Assembly: GCA_001969505.1 (NCBI GenBank)
Contig: LSSK01000172.1
Span: 1 to 48,408 of the forward strand
Direction of reading: 5' to 3'
Source: Zancudomyces culisetae
Lineage: Eukaryota; Kickxellomycota; Harpellomycetes; Harpellales; Legeriomycetaceae
DNA length: 48,408 nucleotides
The position numbers and the translations under genes were made by a program. A model generated the notes under the pieces. The model made no database searches and was not told where the DNA came from. It saw nothing but the letters and a program-made list of their open reading frames with translations. This document shows, in pieces, positions 9,230 to 17,939 of the stretch (its first letter is position 1; each line of letters starts with the position of its first letter).

Positions 9230-11640
9230 TGTAGGAATGCTTGCTCAATCTTACTTTTCTATTTTTTTTTTACTGTTTTATTCTATCAACTGGTGTTTGA
9301 GTTTATCTTTTTGTTTTTCTAAAAGTAGCTTAGTTGTGAAATTCTAGTAAAACAATTGTTGATTGTTAGCCAGGAAAAAATTGAATTTTCATTTGCTGGA
9401 AAGTGTTAATTCATAAATGACATCCAATTGCGTTAACTATTAGCAAACGCAAAACAATGCAGAATAGCACATGTTAGGCGTATTTTTGATATCAAAGCTG
9501 CGTTGTTAAACAGCTAAAACCAATGAAAAAAAATGCACTAACAGTCCCAGCAATGCATCCACCGATCTGTTTTTTTAACTTTACAGTACTCCAAACCTCC
9601 AAGAATGGGTATATATCTGCCATCCCTTAGAATGGACAACTGGAGGAATACATACTACCTAATTGTAGACATATTTTTATCAAGGAATCTACTTGCCATT
9701 GATTTTAGCCAGCAACATTAAGAAGTGCAGCATGTGTAGCTTGAGGCTGATTTATACACACTAAAAATGAAATATTAAGGGAAAAAAGCATCTAAACGAG
9801 GCTGATATAAAGTGAACCATCATATTTTTTACTTGATCCAGTGAATGTATAACTGAGGTGTAAATTGATGGTATTATCAACTCTATTATATTTACAGGGT
9901 AAGGATGTCATAACCAATATCAACAAGTTCAAGTGAATGTTTTTTTCATTTTTGACCTTTGCCAAGTACTTTTACATTATAACGTCTAATATGTAGGCGA
10001 ATGCGAGTATCCACTCAGGTACTATCGATGGATGAGACAAAGTTGTTTATATCAAAATACCTGAGGCTTTGCATATAACACCACATAATGTGCAGGCCAA
10101 ACGACATTTCATAATGGCTGCTGTGGGATATGATGTTACATATTTCCCATTACACTGATACAAAAAAAAAACAGTCGAACAACACATGTTCAGACTTGAA
10201 TACTCTACAAGTGTGAAATGTGCTCCAATGGTGATATTTTTTCTTTTCTTATCCCGTAAATATGAGTTGATAAGATCAAATACAAAACACACTCTTTCAG
10301 ACAGCCCAGCAACCTAACAAGAGAAGGCCTTCGGAGTCTTGGTATTAGTTCGCTGCACTTTCTTTTAAGGGGAGAATGCTCCTTAAGACGTTCTGTGTAT
10401 AATCCAATGGCATATGAAAATAAGGGGTCATCCGATCAAAGTGCGACAAGTAGACAAGTAAACAAAAAGACCACAAGTGAACTTTAACAATACTTTTTTT
10501 TGTTGTTAATGGCGGTTGTTATTGTGCAATGTGGCTAGGAAAATTGCAAAGATGCCTGTAATAAACACGTTTAATGTTGCTATATTAATTTATTTTCGCA
10601 ATATTTAATTCTATCAATCTATAGGTCAATAGTTTTAAATGACTAAATAACTACGTTTAGCCAATGGGATGAATGTAGAATTATGATATTTGAAACGAGT
10701 TTTGAAAATATGTGCACAAAATGACAAACCAATTGAAATGTGAAAGTTTTGAAAACTCTAATTGGAGAGGAGAGCTTCTCTAAATAACACTTTTTTTCCT
10801 GAAATCATGAGAAATCAACATTTTAAAAAGAATTGAGCTATTCAAAAACAGGCGATAGCAAAAGAGTACAAACAAAAAAATAAAACTACCAAAAAAATCA
10901 AAAAAAAGGTGGGACAAGTAGGAGTCAAAACCAGCAAAGATACAAAATTCTGTTGGCTATGGAATTACAAAAGAAACGGTGGATTTGCTTCATTAAGACA
11001 TAGCAAAAACCCAAACAACTGGGGTAGAGTGTGATACACCAAGTTGAGGAATATAGACGTGAGTATGGCGATAGCACGAATTGGGAAACGAGCCAGCAAA
11101 AGTAATACTGGTGATTAATATAAATCAATAAATAGCTTTTATCCATTATCTAGAATGGGTTGTGAAAGGTGTTGGTTTTTATTAAATCGATTGTAAGCTG
11201 CAAAACAATTAGTAGAAAATAAAAAAATCAATTAACGGGATTAGCTAATTGGTAGATAAACCAAAATTCTTTGCAGGGCATAATTCCCCTGGTTTACAAG
11301 TTGGTTAAAGAAAAAGTTGGCGAAAAGGGAGAATCTGAACCCGTGCTCCAATTACATAAAAGTGAATGTAAACGGGGATGAAATCAAAACGCAGGGAATG
11401 CAGAACATGCTTAATAATCACAGCAAGTTAGTAATGGAAAAATAGCTAACCCAACAAATGTATCAAAAAAATTTTCAAAAAAAAATATAAAAAAAACTTC
11501 AAAGAACACAGGATTTCCAAACTCTTTTTCTAAACAACTTTTCATTAGAAAAAACCTTTAACCAAAAAAGAAAAAAGTCAAAAGGGGGAGCGAAAGGAAT
11601 CTGTGGAAGGAAAGGATTTCAATTATACTACGAATAAACA
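9230..11640. other. Long divergent intergenic region between PIG-Y and bZIP genes
   Basis: About 2.4 kb holding the promoters of both flanking, outward-facing genes. Most is A/T-rich without features. Coding-like patches on the plus strand occur at about 9590-9720 (after an ACTTTACAG acceptor), 10110-10160 and 10301-10487; only the last is listed separately. Confidence 0.45.
10301..10487 (+). CDS. Candidate terminal exon of an unrecognised plus-strand gene
   Basis: An acceptor-like CACTCTTTCAG ends at 10300. From there a frame of 61 codons (phase 2 start) runs to TAA at 10485-10487. It is markedly less A/T-rich than its surroundings. The translation begins QPSNLTREGLRSLGISS, contains SVYNPMAYENKG and ends in a hydrophilic tail with RQVNKKTTSEL, like a cytosolic C terminus. 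Upstream exon-like bits exist but could not be joined in frame. The opposite strand is also open here, so strand choice rests on composition and the acceptor. No family recognised. Confidence 0.25.
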
Positions 11641-11758
11641 CAATAATAATAATAATAAGTATATATATTGTCAGTATTTACTGAACTCAACTTGAATTTT
11701 GAATTAACTATTATCTTTTGGAACTAAACAACACACAACCCTTTAAAAATAACCGAAA

Positions 11759-12103
11759 ATGGAGGCAGTATTCTAAAGTCGATTAATAAAAAAAAAGGTT
11801 TTTTAGATGGTTTAAAAAAAATAAAACTGTTCTAAACCACCAATTGGAAAGATGTCGGTTTGAAGGTTGAGGTGTGGATGGTGTTTCCATCCTACTCATT
11901 CCTTTAGAATTGTAGTTGTACAGTTGGTGGTTTGAATACGTACGTTTTTTTAAATCGTCACGTTAATGAAATATAACACAGAGAATAAGTCAAAAGAAAT
12001 ATCGATTATTTGTAAAAGCAACACAACACAATACAATACAACACTAGTTGAACTACATTACAAGCACAATTTTAACAGCAAAGGGATTATTAATTACCTC
12101 TGA
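11759..12103 (+). promoter_or_regulatory. uORF cluster in the leader of the GCN4-like bZIP gene
   Basis: Before the main ATG at 12155 there are five upstream ATGs, each closed by its own stop. uORF1 is 11759-11776 (MEAVF, good context AAAATGG). uORF2 is 11807-11815 (MV), uORF3 11852-11863 (MSV), uORF4 11878-11907 (9 codons) and uORF5 11966-12103 (45 codons), ending 51 bases before the main start. A TATATATT element at 11661-11668 would give a leader of about 400 bases. The A/C-rich stretch 12015-12060 is probably unstructured. Yeast GCN4 and Neurospora cpc-1 use short uORFs to raise translation when eIF2 is phosphorylated, so the same control is likely. The transcript start is inferred. Confidence 0.65.
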
Positions 12104-12154
12104 AAATATCAAAAAACACACAGAAATAGTAAAAACACGAAAAATAAAATAAAT

Positions 12155-13414
12155 ATGAAACAGGAGCAAGTAGATCAAATAGTTTTAATGCTATACAAGG
12201 CATTGAACAAACTAGGAAACAAATCTGAGGACCACGAAGCCGAAGAGCCTCAAAGAAAGAAGCAGAGAGAGATGACGCCAATAGAAGATTCAAGTACAAA
12301 CATCATGAATATGCTGGACAACCTCAAGTGCAACCAGGCAGCCAGTACTGTGCTCAGTCAATTGGGTACTAATGATAAAAATGGCACCTTTAGTACCAGT
12401 AACATTGAAAACGATATTGGCGGTAACGCCAGCAGTATCAATGGTCAAGCTCTTCAAGATCTATTGTCAACACCTCTTTCAGATGCGCTCCTTTCACCGG
12501 CCTCTTCTGCCAGTTTAACAGCTTTGGATACACCAGCCTCATTTGTTTCTGATTCAGTTTTGTTTGGAGGTGATTCTTGCTCAATTAACGGTACCACTGG
12601 GCAAGACTTGCTTCCATTTGGTGGTTTTATTTCTTCCGATTGCCCTAACTTGTTTAGCAAGGATACATTCGGTAATGGATGTGTAGGGCTATTTTTTGAT
12701 GATTTGCTCACTTCGGGCACACTTAGTGGTACTGAAACTGTTCAGGACCTTGTAAATATTGAAACAACATCTGAGAAGCAACCGTGTGTCTTATCTACCG
12801 TGGATGCCAAACCTAGACCTATTGCCAACCCAGTAAAGCCAAAAGCAAAGCCAAAAACGGCTAGGTCTTCAACTGTTGTTGATATACTTCCAAAAGTCAA
12901 CACCTTAGAAGGCTCGAACAGTGATTTATCCGCAACCCCAACCACAAATGCATCAACCCTATTAAAGACAACTCCAATAGGCTCTGATGCTTTCAGAAAA
13001 GAATGTGATAACAAGTTTTTGACTACGCTTCCTCCCCAACTTGCGCTGAAGCGCAAGAGAACCAGAAGTCGCAAGCAACTTGCCGCCATAGACAGTATCA
13101 TTAGCAATCCTTCTCCTGACGCGTCCATTGATTCGGTCACAAACCCTGATGATTCTTCGTTGGAACCTGATGCCCTAAAAAGGTTGAAGAACACAGATGC
13201 TGCCAGGCGTAGTAGACTGCGTAAGGCTCTGCGTCTTGATACTCTCGAAAAGCATGTTGCTGAGCTGGAGTCTGACAATCTGTCTCTCAAGTCACAAGTA
13301 TCAACACTACAGCTTGAACGGTCGGAGTTTTTTGAGCGCGAGTCAAAACTTTTAGCGCAGATCTCTAGTCTTAACTCCCTGCTGCTTTCTTTTTCTAACT
13401 ACAGCAACCAATAA
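12155..13414 (+). CDS. GCN4/CPC-1-type bZIP transcription factor, 419 aa
   Basis: Nuclear activator of amino-acid biosynthesis genes by analogy with yeast Gcn4. The C terminus holds the bZIP: basic region about residues 340-358, with the signature NTDAARRSRLRK (Gcn4 has NTEAARRSRARK), then a leucine-zipper coiled coil about 362-405. The NxxAARxSR DNA contacts are intact, so an ATGACTCAT-like site is expected. The preceding 330 residues are S/T/D-rich, with acidic hydrophobic patches (for example GLFFDDLLTSG) like Gcn4 activation segments, plus a basic RKRTRSRKQ stretch near 300 that could be a nuclear signal. No introns. Its neighbours are not biosynthetic genes. Regulation is probably translational through the uORFs upstream. 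CPC1/GCN4 orthology is likely but not proven. Confidence 0.9.
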   Translation: MKQEQVDQIVLMLYKALNKLGNKSEDHEAEEPQRKKQREMTPIEDSSTNIMNMLDNLKCNQAASTVLSQLGTNDKNGTFSTSNIENDIGGNASSINGQALQDLLSTPLSDALLSPASSASLTALDTPASFVSDSVLFGGDSCSINGTTGQDLLPFGGFISSDCPNLFSKDTFGNGCVGLFFDDLLTSGTLSGTETVQDLVNIETTSEKQPCVLSTVDAKPRPIANPVKPKAKPKTARSSTVVDILPKVNTLEGSNSDLSATPTTNASTLLKTTPIGSDAFRKECDNKFLTTLPPQLALKRKRTRSRKQLAAIDSIISNPSPDASIDSVTNPDDSSLEPDALKRLKNTDAARRSRLRKALRLDTLEKHVAELESDNLSLKSQVSTLQLERSEFFERESKLLAQISSLNSLLLSFSNYSNQ

Positions 13415-15538
13415 TTCGATTTTTTCTAATATCTTTTCTTGATTTTATTTTTAAATGAAAATTATTTAAAAAACATTGGGTGTTAATTGAATTGCAAAAC
13501 ATGTATATACATGTATATTTTTTACTTTTTTTGGATGTTCCCCTGGGGGAGGATTACCTAACTTTCTGCGTGTCAGTGATAGGTATTTGGATTTTTAGCA
13601 AAAAAAATAATGTTTTATCCGCTCAGTTTAAGAGTACAATATTCCATCTCTATCTAGTCTTAACCAGTTCATCACTGAAAAATGTTTTTCCTTCTCCTTC
13701 TGGAATAAAAGCCAAGAAAAGTTGCAAGAATTGATTGATACGACTATAATTTGTATTTAGCTACCTTACACGTGGTTGTCTTTTGCAAAAAACACTGCTC
13801 ATCCTTATAAATGCTCTTAAAGGTGTAATTATTGCGCCAACTCGGTATTAAACAACACGAATTACAAAACTACACGCTTTCCACTATGATTTTAGTTAAA
13901 TGGCAAAACTTTTATGCAGGAAACAATATCTCTCACCAGTTCACAATTATCACTCGTTAAACTACTCTAGTTAAAAAAATGATAAAATGCTCAGCTAGTC
14001 CAAAAAATCAGGCCTTTATCATAACTAACACGGTTATGGAAAACCACGGGTCGTTTTATTATTGAGTTTTTTGTATCTATTCTCATGCACGCAGTCTTTT
14101 CTTAGACAAATGAGTTTAAATCTAATTTACAACTATAAACTGTGTAAAAATATATCAAACATTTTTCAATCTTACATGGCGTGATCAGCGATATTCTTCC
14201 CCTCATTCAACACAAAAAAGAGTTATGAATGGGAGTGGAAATAAGAAATATGCTTTGAGAATAAGTGTTTTCTTGGCATTTTGGTCATACTAAACAAAAC
14301 TGAGCAATCAACACAACAAATTGTACACATCAAGTAAGTTTGAAGTCTTAACTACTTTGGTTGTTGCCCTGGAAAGAGTGCCTCTCCCCGCCCCCCCAAA
14401 AAAGATAAATAATGTATTTTTTTCATCGCAAATTAAATACCAAGTTTATTTTTCCAACTTTTGAGTTTATTTTTAATAGAGTCAGTTGCTCTAAATAAAA
14501 AAAACCGATATATAGGTTAAAGTATTCATTGTTAGAATATCTAAGTATAGGTATTCTTTTTATAGGTGGAGGAGACAGAGACAATGTTGGTAAATCTGTA
14601 TTCAAAACCCTAAGCGTCTACTAAACATAGCTGAGTTATTCATAGTAAATCGTGATTTTCACTTTTGAGCATTCACTTCTATTAATAAAACATGGTTAAA
14701 TTAGCAGCTCAGTATTTTTTCATACCAAGGTTGTAATATGTTATTTAACAAGCGTGGAAAGGGTATATTCGTTTATAATGGGGGGGTTTGACGCAGTATT
14801 TGTTTCTTGGTTTTTTGAGCATGGGTGCTTGTCAACTTTTGAGTAAAGCATTTTGGGTTCACATATTGGATGGCACATTTGTCCGTATATTTTTTTTAAT
14901 GGAATCTACTTTCATAGTGGGTCAAAAGAAAGGAAAAGTTGCTATTTTTTGTAATGCGTAATGGTATTTGCTGATATTTGTTACTTGAGGATGAACATGA
15001 GCAAATATCTCAACCTTTTATACAGCCAATGATATTAGAAGCTCAACATTGTCAACAAATCCCGTAAACAATTTTGTTTACAATTTGTAATAGATTTCCA
15101 ATTAGGATTTAATTCTTGACGGTTTTAATAGCACTTTAAGATTTAAAAAGTAAATCATTGATAAAAATTATGTAATAGAATGACTATGAATATATAATGA
15201 TGTTAGATAAAATGGGTTTATTGAAGAATTTTTTTTTATTTTTAGAAAAGCTATTTAGTTCCTTTGCTGAATACTTTTGATGCACACCCAAGAGTAAACA
15301 TGCGAAACGTTCAAAGCAACTTGCTTTACAAGGAATACACATAACTACAATTTCACTTCTACTTAATCTGGGATTTGGAAGTACAAGACATAAAAACAAT
15401 TAAAACGCAATATCATTGAGAAACTACCTATACAGACGAGATCGAAATCCTATTAAAAAAAGCGAAAAACAATCAACAGAAACCTACATAGACAAACAAA
15501 AACCTAAATATCTTTGAATAACAAGAACAAAAGTAAGA
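13415..15538. other. Intergenic region between bZIP and Opy2-like genes
   Basis: About 2.1 kb, strongly A/T-rich, with two C or G homopolymer patches (near 14389 and 14782). A small ORF at 13480-13734 has no coding character. A minus-strand ATG near 14200 with a GTAAGA donor was noted but leads to no convincing exon. It should contain the promoter of the gene at 15539. Confidence 0.5.
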
Positions 15539-16498
15539 ATGAACTTTGAACCTCGAGTTAATTCTTTGGGCTGTATTGAAAACTGCCCGGACATAGGGGT
15601 ATTTCCGCAGGAGCCGTGCGAAAAGCCAAACTACAATTGGGCGGTTTTACCATATCGATGTGACCGATGTCCAAAATACGAATGTGTTGAAGTACAAAGT
15701 GAAAAAGGCGATGGATTGGGAAAATTGGATAAACAATTCATGGCTCACAGACTGCCCTTACTTCTAGGACTAGTTTTTGTGTGTGCACTCGTGCTGGGAT
15801 TTGGATTATTTATAATCATACGTAATAGAAAGAGAATGCGATACCAGAATCGGGGTATAATACAGGAGAAACTGAATGGTGTTTATAGAGAAAGGGATGA
15901 TCAGTCTCATTTATACAAGAACGGCTTTGCTGAAGAGTATGATGCAGAATCATCTGATAAAGGGAGTAGATATTACTCGACAGCATCACAAGCATCAACG
16001 ATGTATTATATACATGATTCTGAGGAGGGAATAGATGATAGTATCACGCAGTTTGTAAAGGTACCTTTAGACAACTTGAAAAAAAACAAAAAAACACAAA
16101 TATTTACTGGAGTGGACATTCAGATCCAACAGCAAATGCCAATACAATACAAGCAACTAGAAAGTGGGAAATTGATTAATCTAAACGAGCCTGGTGCCGC
16201 GCAGGGCGTAGCAACAGGAAGTAGTAGTAACGCTGGCAGTAATTCTGGGAATGCGAGGTCAGCTGTACCGTTTTCTCTGTATGGTATTCCCATGCAGATA
16301 CAGCATTACATTAAATTTGACAAGTTACAGAGAGGAAAAGATGTGGAAAGTATTTATCATGAAAATGACAATGAAGACAATTGGTCAAACACAAACGACG
16401 ACAAAAGAGATGAGCTCACAACAGCAGAGAAGGGTGCAATAGTCATGGCGTTGCCCGAACAGCCTCAGCTCGTCAAGATTGTTAAAAAAGACCGATAA
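15539..16498 (+). CDS. Opy2-like single-pass membrane anchor, 319 aa
   Basis: There is no cleavable signal peptide. A short N-terminal Cys-rich ectodomain (C12, C16, C27, C41, C44, C49) includes YRCDRCPKYECV, like the Cys module of fungal Opy2. One membrane helix follows at about 72-94 with a stop-transfer RNRKRMR, then about 220 residues of polar, probably disordered cytosolic tail rich in Y, S, N and Q. In yeast, Opy2 anchors the Ste50-Ste11 MAPK module to the plasma membrane in osmosensing. The topology (outside N terminus, long cytosolic tail) agrees. The tail shows no obvious conserved Ste50-binding motif to me, so the assignment rests on the Cys module and architecture. It converges with the uS4m gene 170 bases away. 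Confidence 0.5.
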   Translation: MNFEPRVNSLGCIENCPDIGVFPQEPCEKPNYNWAVLPYRCDRCPKYECVEVQSEKGDGLGKLDKQFMAHRLPLLLGLVFVCALVLGFGLFIIIRNRKRMRYQNRGIIQEKLNGVYRERDDQSHLYKNGFAEEYDAESSDKGSRYYSTASQASTMYYIHDSEEGIDDSITQFVKVPLDNLKKNKKTQIFTGVDIQIQQQMPIQYKQLESGKLINLNEPGAAQGVATGSSSNAGSNSGNARSAVPFSLYGIPMQIQHYIKFDKLQRGKDVESIYHENDNEDNWSNTNDDKRDELTTAEKGAIVMALPEQPQLVKIVKKDR

Positions 16499-16668
16499 CT
16501 TATTTACCTAGCATTGTATTTCTGATAGATAGCATTTCACAAATTTCACAACTTTTACGAATTTATTTATTTATTTATTCATTTCAAAGATAACGCATCA
16601 ACTTTTAACTGTAGCAACAAGATACTTGATTCAATAAAATATAGTAAACTATGTATTTTTTGTTTGTT

Positions 16669-17568
16669 TTAAACTCTTGAAGACCTTCTTCCTCGCTTAA
16701 GATAGTATAAATATGCCAATGAGTGCAAATCTGGCGGGAATGGTGAGGGTAGATCGCAGTTCGAACCATTAGGCTTAAGTGTAGGGCTGCGCAAAAACAT
16801 TGTTGAGCAAATGTTATAGTTCACCTCGAGATATTCAGGTAAAAACATAAATGGTTGTTGATATGGGAACGGTTTAAAGGCGTAATGCTCACCGCGTGTT
16901 TTTTTGAGTGTGTTTAATATAACGCTTTCTGTTCCTGACTCTGCTTGAGATTTAGTCTCATTTTCGGACAAGGTTGTGGGAGTATCTTGTGATTCAGTAC
17001 TTTCTTGTGGCTGATCCTGTTTACTGTTTTCAGTCGATTTCGAGTTGACAGGATCTACTAGTGTAGGAATGACATATGGATCAACCGTGATAACATCACC
17101 GTCAGATACCCGATGTCCTGGCTTTCTAAATACTTTTCCATTGAGCTTTACATGGCCTTGGAGAACCATTCGGCGTGCATTCCAGACTGAGCTCGCAAAA
17201 TGTGAACGAAACACAATGAAATCAACACGACGCTCAAGATCAGCATATAGAAGGGATGTTGGACTGATATGCTGTTGATTCCTTGAATTTTGCTTTTGCC
17301 TAGTTAATTTGGTGCTGATTGCTGGCAAATTTTCATTAAAAACTTTCAACCATGTTTTTTCCGTAATATGACTATCATGATACGCACGGGTTTCCTTTTT
17401 TGCTAGAAATTGTTGTTGAAACACTGTTTTCCGGCTTGAACTATTTCTTCCTGTCGTGGCAATCAAATTTCTGGGTTTTGTAGCCAACATGTACAAGTTG
17501 TATTTACTCCAGCTCATTCGTATCAATCCCCTCGACAGTTTTAACCGATGTGATCTTTTTATTGGCAT
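16669..17568 (-). CDS. NAM9: Mitochondrial small-subunit ribosomal protein uS4m (Nam9/MRPS4), 299 aa
   Basis: Structural protein of the mitochondrial 37S subunit that binds 15S rRNA. The N terminus (about 1-35) has the family pattern, a basic SRGLIRMSWSKYNLYML, corresponding to the start of yeast Nam9. The S4 RNA-binding domain lies at about 111-165 (LERRVDFIVFRSHFA, then LQGHVKLNGKVFRKPGHRV). The C terminus has the Nam9-specific block with PEYLEVNYNICSTMFLR and LAYLYYLKRGRRSS. Length is shorter than yeast Nam9 (about 480) but contains both conserved ends, separated by a variable S/T/E-rich insert at about 175-215. The start at 17568 is the first ATG. Confidence 0.93.
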   Translation of the reverse strand: MPIKRSHRLKLSRGLIRMSWSKYNLYMLATKPRNLIATTGRNSSSRKTVFQQQFLAKKETRAYHDSHITEKTWLKVFNENLPAISTKLTRQKQNSRNQQHISPTSLLYADLERRVDFIVFRSHFASSVWNARRMVLQGHVKLNGKVFRKPGHRVSDGDVITVDPYVIPTLVDPVNSKSTENSKQDQPQESTESQDTPTTLSENETKSQAESGTESVILNTLKKTRGEHYAFKPFPYQQPFMFLPEYLEVNYNICSTMFLRSPTLKPNGSNCDLPSPFPPDLHSLAYLYYLKRGRRSSRV

Positions 17569-17939
17569 TTTCCTCTATTATCCCTTTTCCTACTTTTTTT
17601 TCTTCGTTCTTTCTGCGTACTTTATGGAATTCAAATTTTACTTTGTATTCCTCTAGTATGGCTAATTAAAAATTAATGCTCTATTGTTGATATTTGATAT
17701 CAGTGGTTTTTTTCAATTTTTTTTTTAGTGAATATGTTGCAGTGGATCTTGGGTATGTTTAGGGCTTTTGGGAATTTTTTTTTATCATAAACTATCGGTG
17801 GTGACAGTGATTTCAAAATCAAAGAAAAAATTTTTTTAATAAGCAAAAAAACCGCAATTTTGATCAATTTAATGAATATATTGTTTACATTTTCAGCTAG
17901 TTATTGTACAAAACAAAATGACAAATAAATAAAAGAGCG
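17569..17939. other. Intergenic spacer between uS4m and the telobox gene
   Basis: 371 bases of T- and A-run sequence. It carries the uS4m promoter and the 3' end of the telobox gene (both minus strand). Nothing else is seen. Confidence 0.6.

Noticed and set aside
12742-13290. 182-codon minus-strand ORF
   Set aside because: Antisense to the bZIP gene, covering its basic region; no independent evidence.
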